Source: Siniperca chuatsi
Taxonomy: Eukaryota; Chordata; Actinopteri; Centrarchiformes; Sinipercidae
Direction: 5' to 3'
DNA: 64,000 nt
NCBI RefSeq assembly: GCF_020085105.1
Contig: NC_058062.1
Span: 24,461,562-24,525,561, forward strand
Position 1 is the stretch's first letter; the number at the start of each line of letters is the position of its first letter. Of this stretch, positions 10,736-21,079 are shown in pieces. Under the pieces are notes generated by a model, which did no database searches, was not told the origin of the DNA, and saw only the letters and a program-made list of their open reading frames with translations. The position numbers and the translations under genes are program-made.

Positions 10736-11042
10736 CATTAATGTATAATCAACTGAAAATAACGATTGTTGTGTTTTCATTACCTTAGAATAAGCCCTTT
10801 CTATCTACAGAGGGAGTGGGTCCCCTTCCACGGAGGCCGCCATGTTGCACTACCATGTCTTTACAGTAGCCCAGAATGGACAAACCAAACACTGGCTCTA
10901 GAGAGGGCCTTTTGTGTTTTTCGCGAGTTTCGCGGCCATTTCTCCTACACGTTTGGAAGGAGAGGGTGAGGCGAGTGGTATTCGGTTGGTTGCATGCTGC
11001 AATTTCACCACTAGATGCCACTAAATCCTACACACTGGACCT
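10736..11042. mobile_element. TTAA-flanked MITE, family 1, copy 1 (left end missing)
   Basis: It shares ggccgccatgttgcac, cagtagcccagaa and gatgccactaaatcct with copies at 38862-39228 and 48612-48885. The right end cactggacct is followed by TTAA at 11043-11046. The first about 75 bp of the full copy are absent. It splits L1 ORF2. Confidence 0.75.
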
Positions 11043-11189
11043 TTAAAAAAGAAAGAGTAACACAATATAAGATACTTTTAATTGGAATAAAAACATAAAG
11101 GAAAAACTGACCAAAAGACACAACAACAAATGAAAGAGGTGAGAAATAAAAGAGAGAGAAGCACAATGCAAATACCACTTAGAATTTTT

Positions 11190-11395
11190 TAAAATAGTCA
11201 TAATGTAATGGTAGTGGAAACATTAATAGGAATGACAGCTATCGGAATAATAATGACAGTATTAGTAACAGAGCCAATAACAACAACTGTAGTAGCAGTT
11301 GTTGAGCAGGGAACACGAGGGCAGCAGGTGGCCCACAACCACAGATCCAGACTCTGCAGCTCCGGAGGTAGCTGAAAGGAGAGGAATTATTTGAT
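11190..11395. repeat. Unclassified interspersed sequence
   Basis: Non-coding sequence between the L1 segment and the LINE tail, including gtggcccacaaccacag and ctgcagctccggaggtagc. It looks like part of a dispersed repeat, but no second copy lies in this window. Confidence 0.3.
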
Positions 11396-11490
11396 TTGAT
11401 TTGATTCGATTAAACTTTATTGTCATTACACATGTACAAGTTCAAGGCAACGAAATGCATTTTAGGTCTAACAAGAAGTGCAATAAGCAA
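11393..11490 (-). mobile_element. 3' end of a minus-strand LINE with (GATTT)n tail
   Basis: On the minus strand the sequence reads gcatttcgttgccttgaac, then tgacaataaagttt, ending in a short ATCAA/GATTT microsatellite. This is a typical 3' terminus of a fish CR1/L2-type LINE. Confidence 0.55.
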
Positions 11491-11729
11491 GTGCAGTATA
11501 TAAAGTGTGTGCAAATGATGCAGTATGGGACTGCAAATGATGCAATGTAGGAGTGCAAATGATACAGTATATGTATAAATAAATAGTACGAGAAATGAGA
11601 AAACACAGAACTACGGCAGAGAGAAGATGTCGAGTTAGTAACATGCAGTAATGGTTTAAAAATGCATACAGATGGAGAGGGAGAGGAGGAGAGAGGAAAG
11701 AGGCGCATCATGGGAAGTCTCCCGGCAGT

Positions 11730-12625
11730 CTAGGCCTATAGCAGCATAACTAAGGGATGGTTCATGACTCACCCAAGCCAGCCCTAAATATAAGCTTTAT
11801 CAAAGAGGAAAGTCTTAAGGCTACTCTTAAATATGGAGATGGTGTCTGCCTCCCGAACCCAAACTGGGACCTGATTCCACAGGAGAGGAGCTTGATAACT
11901 GAAGGCTCTGGCTCCAATTCTACTTTTGGAAACTCTAGGAACCACAAGTAACCCTGCATTCTGGGAGCGCAGTGTTCTAGTCGGGTAATAAGGTATTATG
12001 AGATCTTTAAGATATGATGGTGCCTGACCATTAAGAGCTTTGTAGGTGAGGAGAAGGATTTTAAATTCTATTCTGGATTTTACAGGGAGCCAGTGCAGAG
12101 AAGCTAATATTGGAGAAATATGATCTCTTTTCCTAGTTCTTGTCAGTACACATGCCGCAGCATTCTGGATCAACTGGAGAGTCTTAAGGGACTTATTCGG
12201 GCATCCTGATAATAAGGAATTGCAATAATCCAACCTAGAAGTAACAAATGCATGCACTAGTTTTTCGGCATCATTTTGAGACAGGATGTGCCTGATTTTT
12301 GCAATGTTACGTAGGTGAAAGAAGGCAGTCCTTGAAGTTTGTTTCATGTGGGAGTTAAAGGATAAATCCTGATCAAAGATAACTGAGGTTCCTTATGGTG
12401 GTGCTGGAGGCCAGGGCAATGCCATCTAGAGCAACTATATCTTTAGATAATGTGTCTCGGAAGTGTCTGGGGCCAAGTACAATAACTTCAGTTTTGTCAG
12501 AGTTTAACATCAGAAAATTGCAAGTCATCCAGGTTTTTATGTCCTTAAGGCATGCTTGAACTTTAACTAACTGGTTAGTTCCATCTGGCTTGATTGATAG
12601 ATATAATTGGGTATCATGCAACTAA
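11730..12625 (-). mobile_element. LINE reverse transcriptase, C-terminal part (minus strand)
   Basis: From 12621 down, one frame gives DTQLYLSIKP (the residues after the catalytic aspartates), then LNSDKTEVIVLGP. After a frame change near 12360 it gives SRLDYCNSLLSGCP, LHWLPVKSRIEFKILLLTYK and ALNGQAPSYL. The frame ends with FKSSLKTFLFDKAYI. It is one of the better preserved RT tails in the window. A diverged second copy of the same part lies at 61797-62205, also minus strand. The N-terminal RT is missing. Confidence 0.8.
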
Positions 12626-13100
12626 TGATCTAGTCCAACAGGAAATAGAGACAAAAGCAATATATTTAAAACAAAATTACTATGAATTAGGCTCCAAAGC
12701 TGCCAAGTTATTTTCAGTTTACGAGATGATTACGGAAACAGATAGAAATTATGGTCCATAAACTGCATGATCCAAAAACCAATCAACTTAAATATGAACC
12801 AAAATAAATTGAAAACATTTTCAGAGGCTACTTCAAAGAGCTCTACACTCAATCATCTGCCTCAGATCAAAATTATATTGATTGATGATATATAGGTACA
12901 ATGCAAAATAAATGCATAATGATAATGATAACTACAGATGAAATCCAGAAAGTAATAGGAAAACTAAAAACAAACAAGGCACATGGTAGTGACGGATTTC
13001 CATCTGTGTGGTACAAAAAACTTGAAAAAGAACTGTCCCCTCTGCTCCTCACTACCTTTAATTGGATTATGCACATCCATAAAAGTATGGGGATTTGAGC
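12620..13100 (+). pseudogene. L1-type ORF2 continued: RT start
   Basis: After the minus-strand LINE insert, L1 coding sequence resumes with QQEIETKAIYLKQNYYELGS and later DEIQKVIGKLKTNKAHGSDG. The last is the conserved start of the L1 reverse transcriptase (K-x-P-G-x-D-G region, here with an altered P). It ends with a stop near 13096 and then loses similarity. Confidence 0.65.
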
Positions 13101-13129
13101 AAGACATATTTAAAAAAGGAAAGTCAAAA

Positions 13130-15289
13130 TACAACTAGCCGAGATATCCTGACTTTTAATCTCTAGTATGAGATAAGCTTCAAAAGCACTGAAACCTACA
13201 TTTCCCATAATGCAACATAATAGCATCTTTTATCACACCTTGCCTACCTGTTAAATGTCTTCATATTTCAAACATCCCCCATTTCATAATGCAGGTTTTC
13301 TGTCAAGTATTTGAAGTCTCAAGGGTAACTCAAGATAGACAGATTTGTCATTTAGTCACACAATTATATGGGATGTTGAGTGTGAAAGTTCATCCTGACC
13401 TTCGTAATGGAGTGACAAAATTTGGTCCACTTACTAGCTTTTTTTCAGAGCTTTCATCCACATCTTACGATCTTCATGAACAGATGGAGCGTGTTTAGGA
13501 CAAATATAAATATATATTATACTGTAATGTTTGATACGATGATGATATATAATATAATGTATGTACTGTATGCATGAAATGTTGCATTATAGGTACAAAT
13601 TATACACATTTGCAGTGAAATGCATATATGAGTCACTGAATTTAAAGAACTATGTTAGCTGAGTGAGAATTCTTTTTATCTGCCTAACCTCATGTTAGTC
13701 TCAAGTATTTAAGTGACAGATGAAGAAACTGAGGTTCCAAACAGCAACAGTCCATCACATCTGTGATAGTGAAAAGTGATAGATGTCAGCACCACACATC
13801 AGTTTAGCATTGGATTTCTTTGGCTTTTATGAAAAGGGTGACACGCTGTCAAAAGGATTTGAACCCCATTTATTTACAGTAGCGCTGCTGACAAAACTCC
13901 CACTCAGTCCTCTACCACCCTCGCATACCGCTGACCCAGTTTCTGTCTCTACACCAATAAACAGTACAACAGACATAAAAGTCTATTTGGAGTTTATTTA
14001 GAAAATACATAATGAAAGCAGTACAGCACTTAATAGGCAGGGACCTGCCTGGCACTCAAATGATTAAAAAAACTGAAAAAGGTTATATTAAAAAAGTCAA
14101 CATCAAATGATCATTATAAACAATTTAAATAACGGTGATGCAGTGATTATGGAAAGGCTTGTGAACTAAACTTCAAGTCATGTGGTGGGTGTGGAGACGA
14201 TGTGAGGCTGCAGGAGGGACTCTGGGAGGAGGTGCTTCACGGGGAGTCTCTCCTGTCAAATCTGTCCGTTGCACCTTTGCATACATCTATACTGCATATG
14301 ACCAACTCTCATTCTATACTTTAACATGTACGTCACTGTCTTTAAGTTAGCCATGGCATTGGGAAATAAATCACTGTCTCATGATTGTTCTTCAGTTTCT
14401 ATGCTGTTACTTGTAACATGATAATAGATTTAACCAAAGCAGTACAGAATTAAGGAAGTTTCTGAGGCTCATGCAAAATGAATCCCACAACCTCCAGTCT
14501 CATAGAATGACAGAATACTGGCTCCATGTGCTTAATTCATTCTAAAAGATCAGTGAACACTGCTGCAATATTGCTATAGTTACCATAGAAATTAAATATC
14601 AACTACATTTTCTTGTCCAGCTTTAGCAGTAGTAAAATCATTCTCCACACATCAAATGCATACAGGCAGATCGCCAAGGAGAATTACATTTTAAAGCCAT
14701 GAGGCATGTGTTTCACTCTCCAGACTTTGCTGAAGAAGAGACCGTGTCGTGTGGTCGTTGAGCGTCATCCAGCATGGGTCGAACAACACAGGTCAGCAGG
14801 AACGAATGAGCCGCTGCAGGGCTGTAATGAGGAGGCACGCCTCGACATAAGCAGGAATCAACGAGCACAACACAGTCACAATATCACAGAGGCTTCTGAC
14901 AGATGTCATGTTTTGTATAACTCATTCTCATGTCACTTCAGTATCCATGACAACAACACTTCTTTCCTGAGATAGAGATACTCCCACTCAAACTGAACAC
15001 AAACTAATAATACACAGAGGATTGTGAAAGCTAAACAGCTGGAACAGAAATCGGTAAATGGCTACGGTGTGACCCCGTGTGCTCAGCATGGCTATGTCTT
15101 TGATCTCAGAGGAGAGACTGCTTCCTTCCTGGGAAGGAGTGAACTTCAAGCTTGTCAGAATGTGAGAGAGTGACACCTGAGAAGTGCAGCAGCTGTGAAG
15201 ACCATCGCTGTGGGACACTGCAGCCTCTCGCAGAGCATCTGGACTGTATTTGTTGTTGGTCATGAGGTGATGTCATGCTATAGTTGGGT
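13130..15289 (-). other. slc16a6 3' flank and 3' UTR
   Basis: No other gene is visible. Immediately below the slc16a6 stop codon the sequence is unique-looking and should be 3' UTR. Minus-strand AATAAA signals (TTTATT on the plus strand) occur near 13869 and 13992, so the UTR could reach 1.3-1.4 kb. The actual cleavage site is unknown. An element-end fragment lies at 13425-13498. Confidence 0.4.
13425..13498 (+). repeat. Solo end of the TIR element found at 16631-17468
   Basis: The stretch ggtccacttactagcttttt followed by catccacatctta matches the terminal inverted repeat of the element in the slc16a6 intron. No opposite end is found nearby. Confidence 0.5.
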
Positions 15290-15564
15290 TCATATTACAG
15301 AGACATTGTCCTGATCCACAGCCTGTCTGACTGGACTGTCCTCCGGGGCTAAGTCCACATCCAAAAAGTCAGACTGGCCGCTGTCCTGAGACATTTTCTC
15401 CTCTTCCTCTGTGCTGCTGCCTTTCTCTTTGTTTCTGTTCATTCTTTGGCACATGCCCGACTTGGCTGGGCCGACCAGAGCCAGGCATATGGCACTGAGG
15501 CCCATTCCCACCGCACAGGAGTAGAAGGCAGCACCGTAGTTCTGTGTGACATCCACCAACACAC
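15290..15564 (-). CDS. slc16a6: slc16a6 last coding exon
   Basis: After acceptor ctttccttccag it encodes [20 protein letters not shown] (helix 12 region). The polar tail ends in NVSVI and a TGA at 15290-15292, so the 3' UTR begins at 15289. Confidence 0.93.
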
Positions 15565-18500
15565 CTGGAAGGAAAGATAAGACAACTGTTAGGATCTACA
15601 CAGAGGTTCACTGATGAGTGAAATCAGAGAGAAGTCAAACAGCAAGGGTAGCAGAGATCTTGTACCTCCTAGCGGCGGCCCTGCCAGCCCAGCGAAGCTC
15701 TGGATGAAGACGTACACTCCTACTGATGACGGCATCTTCTGGATGCCCACCACTTCCTCCTCAGCCAGCATGGCGATGTGAGTGGAGCCGACGGTGCCCA
15801 TGAAGTAGCCGTAGAGGGCGCAGCAGACCACCAGGCCCCAGAACTCCCACACGATAGCGAAGGCCACCAGCACCAGGCACAGCAAAACCACACAGCCCAG
15901 CAGCACCAGGGTCTTCCTGCAGCGGACTTTGTTCAGCACCACCCCGATGGACAAGCGGCCAAAGATCTCGGCCACAGCCATCACAGAGAGCATGTAGGAG
16001 GCCATGCTGGGCTCCACGCCCCGGCTCTTGCTCAGTTCAATGATGTAGAGCTGCGGGGCAAAGAAGCCCAGAGTGGCGAACAAGCCAAAGAGGGAGTACC
16101 AGATGAAGGCACTGTCTTTAAGCACAGAGAAGTCCAGGAGTTTGGGGCTGGAGGGCTGGAGAGGACCCGTTTCTACCTCTGCCAGGTCCCCCTCATCCTT
16201 CTCCTTGACTGGAGTGGGAGGTGTGGACAGTGATGGCTCCTGGCCCTCCTTGTCCTGCACCTCCCACTCCATCAGAGCCTTGCTTTCAACTCCTGCAGTC
16301 CTCAAGTCTAAGTTGGAAGCAGAGAGGGAGGTGACACCGGAGTCGTCTGAGCCCTGCGAGACTCCTGAACGGATGGAGGTTCTGGTTTGTTCGTTCTCCA
16401 GTTCATAAACAGTCTGCAGGTGCTTCAAAGAGAGAGACTCTTTGTCTGATTCATCGCCCTCCTTTACAGGCTCCGGCTTAATGATGATTGGACGAAGGAG
16501 AAGCCCGCAGCCAATCACAGAAGTCTGAAAGATGCCGAGGATAACCAGACAGTAGCGCCAGCCAATGTGTTCCTTCAGTGTAGTGAAGGCTGTGGAGAGA
16601 GAGGACAGCATAGGTTATTATTATTATATACTCAACTCCACTTACTAGCTTTTTCCAGATTTTTCAACCACATCTCACTGTCTTCCTCAGATGGAGTTTG
16701 CTCAATTGTCATCATACATTTCACCTACTACTTCACTAGTCAAGCATTCAACTACTGAACCACTAGTCAGCGCTGTGGCCAGTATTTTAAGCATTGCATG
16801 AATGGAACAGATTATTATTACATCTCTGGAGAGCAGACCAGAATTCCAGCTGAACTATGTAATTCAAGTTATAATCCTTAAGATTTTCATGAAATCAAAC
16901 CCCATTTTGGATACTATATATGGTCGCCATTTTTTCAGCAAAAGCCATTAAATGTATTTACATTATGTAGTTAGCTGTCTATATGGTTTATGGTTTTCAA
17001 TGTTACTGACGGGGTCCACCATTCCGATGCTGGATTCAAATTGCCTTCACACACGAGGGATTGACAGGAAACGATGCAGATAATCCAGTGTTACAGTTTG
17101 TAATTTGATGTCAGCCTCACTGTTTACTGTTCCCCCTCCTACAGCCAGCGGATGAAGTTACTGCTAATGCTAACTTAACATTTCCTACTGCTGCTGATTC
17201 ACATTAAAAGTTTTCAACTGGTGAAACATGGTAGGGCTTTTACTGTGAAGCAGTCGCAGGAAACACCGTTCATCATAAATGCATCATCATTTTTGGTCAG
17301 TGGATCTGTTGTAAATACTGCAGGGAGCCACAGTGAGCTGTTACCTAGCTCCTCAGCAAGGTAACCAGCTCTACCATGCCCTGCTGATGTCATATTATCA
17401 TGTGACCAAATGGCCACTGAGGAGATGTGGTTAAAAGCCCCGGAAAAAGCTAGTAAGTGGACCTTGAGTTAAGACTTTTTATGTCAAACAATTGTTTCCT
17501 AGGTAAAGAAGGAACTTTCACTCAATATAATAATTATTCTCAAAAACAGTTCCACGTCATAATGGGCAGCAGTAAGAAATGATAAAGGTCATATTTTAGC
17601 TAACTGCCCCTCCGTGACTGAACACTCACCTGGAGCAAATGTAAATACGGCGAAGGATTCTCCAGAGGAAGCAATGGAGGTGACGAGGGCTCGCCGTCTG
17701 GAGAAGTACTGGGCTAGGATGGTGACGGTGGGGATGAAGGTGAGACAGTAGCCGAGGCCTGTAAACAAAGAGGAGAAGAGAAAAGGGGGACATCACAGCC
17801 ATTGGCCCGCATGGTAGGACCACTGCGTGGCTAGTGGGGTGGGTCAAAGATCAAGGTGTCAGGTCACTCCTTTATCAAAGGTGGCAGGCTGCTTGAGATG
17901 ATTCAGCTTTGCTACAGCTGCTGCCGAAAGACAAAACGCATGTAAAGACAAAAAAAGAGAGACAGGGGGAGAGAGGAGAAGGGGTTGTCAAATTAGCTGG
18001 GGTCTGTTTCAGAGGCAGACATGGCAATCATGGTGGGAGGGCTAGCAGTGCTTTCTGTCAAAGAAAAAAAAGTTAATGTGCTCTGATACAAAACTCATTT
18101 CACCAATTTGCTCATCATCTAATCTATTACTTTCATTCAGTATGTATTCCTTCCGCCTCAGCCACTTCCTGCTCCACCAATCCTGATCTGAAAGGGAATT
18201 TAGTGTTTTGGGAGAATATATTGCAGTTTTTCCTGCTCTGCTCTGTTAGTCCTTCCTAGACAAACATCACTGCATGGTGTTTAGAAGAGGCTGATCACTT
18301 CTCAGTCATTGGACAGTTCTGGTAGAAACTGACTGATGCAGTTTTTGCTGTTGACACTGCTAGGAGTCCCTTTAGTTCATTCATGACAGGCTGTTAAACA
18401 AGACAAACACATCTGCAAGAGCAAAAGTCATTCAGTCAATGGCATGTTACACTGACACTCAAAGACACAAAGACAGACACATGTATCAATCAACAGACGG

Positions 18501-21063
18501 ACGGACGGACAGACGGACGGACAGAGATAGATAGATGAATGATGATAGATAGATAGATAGATTAAGGGATGGATGGATGGATGGATGGATAGATTGATGG
18601 ATAGATGGACAGATGGATAGACAGATTGATGGATAGATAGATTGATGGATAGATGGACAGATGGATGGATTGATGGATAGATGGACAGATGGATGATAGA
18701 TGGACAGATAGATAGACAGATTGATGGATAGATTGATGGATAGATAGATTGATGGATAGATGGATGGATAGATTGATGGACAGATGGATAGATTGATGGA
18801 TAGATGGACAGATGGATAGACAGATTGATGGATAGATAGATTGATGGATAGATGGACAGATAGACAGACAGATTGATGGATAGATAGATTGATGGATAGA
18901 TGGACAGATGGATGGATTGATGGATAGATGGACAGATGGATGATAGATGGACAGATAGATAGACAGATTGATGGATAGATTGATGGATAGATAGATTGAT
19001 GGATAGATGGACAGATAGACAGACAGATTGATGGATAGATAGATTGATGGATAGATGGACAGATGGATGGATTGATGGATAGATGGACAGATGGATGATA
19101 GATGGACAGATAGATAGACAGATTGATGGATAGATTGATGGATAGATAGATTGATGGATAGATGGACAGATAGACAGACAGATTGATGGATAGATAGATT
19201 GATGGATAGATGGACAGATAGATAGACAGATTGATGGATAGATTGATGGATAGATAGATTGATGGATAGATGGACAGATAGATAGACAGATTGATGGACA
19301 GATGGATAGATTGATGGATAAATGGACAGATGGATGGATAGATTGATGGACAGATGGATAGATTGATGGACAGATGGATAGATTGATGGATAGATGGACA
19401 GATGGATGGATAGATTGATGGACAGATGGATGAGCTGATAGGTGTGGTGGTGTGAGTTTGGTAAGCACCTGAAACAAAGCCGATGGTGATGTACATCTCG
19501 TTGATGGAGTTGGTGAAGGCGGAGGTGATGGTTCCCAGGCTGATGAGGAAGCCCCCCACCATCACCACTGGACGATAGCCAAAGCGGTTGCTCAGCATCG
19601 TGGACAGGGGGGCTGGGGGGGCAACAGAACAGTCATTCTATCAAAATGCTTTCAACTCAGTCACATATTAGTTGCATAATAACTTAAATGGTCTCTGAAC
19701 AAGTGATGTCGAATCAGGTGTGTTATCACTGTGCAGACTGACTGCAGACATTAATATCTGTCTGTTAGTACAAACAGTTTATTCAGAATTATGTTAAGCA
19801 TTATTAGTCCAGTCTAGGTGCTGTGCGTGTATTTATGATTTTTTGCGCGTGTCGCCTTTCATCCTGCTGCTCTGCAGTCACAGTGATTACATTAGAAACC
19901 TGGTTACATGTATACATGGCCAAGAAATCAGCTTTCTCCAGGACAAATTCAGCTGGGAATCAGGATTCTCTAATCCTCTACCCTGAATGCCGAAACTCTC
20001 ACTAATCGCACAAAGTGGTTCACTGTTTGCCTGGCCACTAAAATGAAGATCTCTAATAATCATCACATCATCCAGACCGATGATCATTAGAGCATAGTCA
20101 GCTGAAGGCCTCCCAGAGACACTGAGATACGGTGTCTTGGGAAGGTGATCATCAGTACGTCATGAACTGCTAATATAACACAACTCTGTGTTGTATTCAA
20201 GCGCGAAACCTTTGGGGCTGAAAAATGAAGCCAACACGAAGTGCCAAAAACTGCAGTTCCTCCAATGGCCTCTTGAGGCAGGCTCCAAGAGCGAGTCAGT
20301 CCCCACAGAGCCCCGTGTTAAAATGCCCGACTTTACAGCAGAAGTAAACACGTTTACAGCCTGGTACAAAAAATGGCTTTGGTCTCTGTAGCTAATTTCC
20401 CCGTTCATGACAACAGTAGAAGAACTCACCCATTTAAATTATATTAAGGCTTCAAGTTCTGCTTAATTAAGGACGTGGCCGCTTTGAGTGACAGGTGGGT
20501 GCCCTATCAGGTGGCTTGCCGCCTCAGCTCCACCTCTTCGCCCATTTTTGGATTAGCCGGAGTCAGGGACTGCCAAGATGGCGACGGCCGGAGCCGCCGG
20601 GAACCGCCCACTTTGAGCTTCACAGCAGCTCTTCAGAAACCTACAGGTGACGTCACGGACACTACGTCCAAGTTTTATACAGTCTATGGTTGTATTACAT
20701 TATTTAGTCTTACCTAATGAACGCAAATATATTAGGTTTGTAATTGGACTTCAAGTTCAGTTATTAAATGTCCTAAAATGACTTCAAGTACAAGAAAGGA
20801 AACACACAGGAGTAAAGCTTAAGTGACTGACCAGTGAAGGTAAAGATGAAGACACAGATGGAGATGACCCATGACACTCGACTGTTACTCTCCCCAAACT
20901 CTTCCATCAGATCCTGGAGGAAGACACCCAGGCTCTTGAGGGTCCCATAGCTGCAGACCTCCACCAAAAAGAAGGCCACGGCCACAGCCCAGCCCCAGCC
21001 TCCATCGGGCACCTCTGGGTAAACATTTGGACCCCAACAATGCTGGGAATTAGGCATCCTCAT
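15290..21063 (-). CDS. slc16a6: Monocarboxylate transporter 7 (SLC16A6), five coding exons
   Basis: Coding exons on the minus strand are 21063-20832, 19612-19469, 17758-17630, 16589-15666 and 15564-15290. All junctions have GT/AG sites and phase 1, giving 567 aa (human about 523). The protein is a 12-helix major facilitator. The N-terminus carries the MCT signature [13 protein letters not shown] before helix 1. A 113-residue hydrophilic loop (about 206-318), rich in Ser, Glu and Pro, separates the two six-helix halves. The C-terminal tail is cytosolic and acidic. Family members move monocarboxylates; zebrafish Slc16a6a exports beta-hydroxybutyrate from hepatocytes, and the human protein has been linked to taurine. 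Identity rests on near-continuous similarity to SLC16A6 ([41 protein letters not shown]). wipi1 upstream on the same strand agrees with human synteny. Which teleost paralogue (a or b) is undecided. Confidence 0.95.
15666..16589 (-). CDS. slc16a6: slc16a6 fourth coding exon (large)
   Basis: This 924-bp exon follows ctctccacag. It encodes helix 6, the whole cytosolic loop and helices 7-11, ending GLAGPPLGG at the donor GGAG|GTACAA. GC content is high. Antisense open frames over this exon are shadows. Confidence 0.94.
16631..17468. mobile_element. Non-autonomous element with about 50-bp terminal inverted repeats (slc16a6 intron)
   Basis: The left end (tccacttactagctttttcc, then accacatctc) is matched in reverse complement by the right end (gagatgtggtt, then ggaaaaagctagtaagtgga). 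The identity runs over roughly 50 bp with a few changes. About 840 bp separate the outer ends, without a credible coding frame. A solo end lies at 13425-13498. I do not recognise the superfamily. The flanks show no clear target duplication. Confidence 0.65.
17630..17758 (-). CDS. slc16a6: slc16a6 third coding exon
   Basis: This 129-bp exon lies between acceptor tttacag and donor CCAG|GTGAGT. It encodes [20 protein letters not shown] and [13 protein letters not shown] (helices 4-5). It is too short to stand out as an open frame and was found by following splice phase and similarity. Confidence 0.92.
18496..19440. repeat. GATA/GGAT/GACA minisatellite with higher-order structure
   Basis: This is about 945 bp of interleaved gata, ggat, gaca and gatt tetranucleotides. 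A longer unit repeats on top of the 4-bp period: ggatgataga occurs at 18691, 18938 and 19093 within nearly identical surroundings (offsets 247 and 155). Two minus-strand frames stay open through it (Ser-Ile-Cys/Tyr/His-Pro-Ser-Ile repeats) because the unit lacks stops. This is not evidence of a protein. It lies wholly inside slc16a6, between the second and third coding exons. Confidence 0.95.
19469..19612 (-). CDS. slc16a6: slc16a6 second coding exon
   Basis: This 144-bp exon starts after gttgcccccccag and encodes [20 protein letters not shown] to ITIGFVSG (helices 2-3 and the R-P loop). The donor TCAG|GTGCTT departs from consensus at +3 to +5. A long tetranucleotide array starts about 28 nt into the intron. 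Confidence 0.93.
20205..20690. repeat. Widespread teleost MITE-like repeat (…tatacagtctatgg end)
   Basis: It contains aatgaagccaacacgaag, gagtcagtccccacag, aatgcccgactttacagcag, ggacgtggccgctttgag, gccaagatggcgacgg and ends tttatacagtctatggttg. I recognise this order as a very common fish non-autonomous repeat. It lies in slc16a6, in the intron after the first coding exon. No coding frame. Confidence 0.6.
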
Positions 21064-21079
21064 GGCTACCGCTGGCCAC
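20832..21079 (-). CDS. slc16a6: slc16a6 first coding exon
   Basis: The acceptor tctccctgcag precedes 21079. Translation starts at 21063 after 16 nt of leader, and a second in-frame ATG follows two codons later. It encodes residues 1-77 with the PDGGWGW signature and helix 1. It ends at the donor CACTG|GTCAGT, splitting an Ala codon. Confidence 0.93.

Larger units (their letters stand above)
8126..13100 (+). mobile_element. L1-type LINE, heavily interrupted by later insertions
   Basis: ORF1 (from 8369), an intergenic spacer, the start of ORF2 (from about 10046) and the beginning of the reverse transcriptase (to about 13085) occur in order on the plus strand. The element is split by a foreign block at 8823-9219, a TTAA-type MITE (10736-11042) and a minus-strand LINE with its neighbours (about 11190-12620). 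ORF2 resumes after each. It is truncated within the RT at about 13100. The nesting order shows that the L1 is older than the inserts. Confidence 0.7.

Noticed and set aside
15778..16408. Plus-strand open frames of 111-151 codons
   Set aside because: Antisense shadows over the GC-rich slc16a6 exon at 15666-16589, which has clear family similarity and splice sites on the minus strand.
18496..19440. Regular repeats resembling a CRISPR array
   Set aside because: The units are 4-bp microsatellite derivatives without spacers, in a vertebrate intron.
18428..19598. Two 349- and 370-codon minus-strand open frames of Ser-Ile-Cys/His/Tyr-Pro-Ser-Ile repeats
   Set aside because: They are translations of a tetranucleotide array lacking stop codons. 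One begins in the real slc16a6 exon ([10 protein letters not shown]) and reads through its splice donor. No independent gene is supported.
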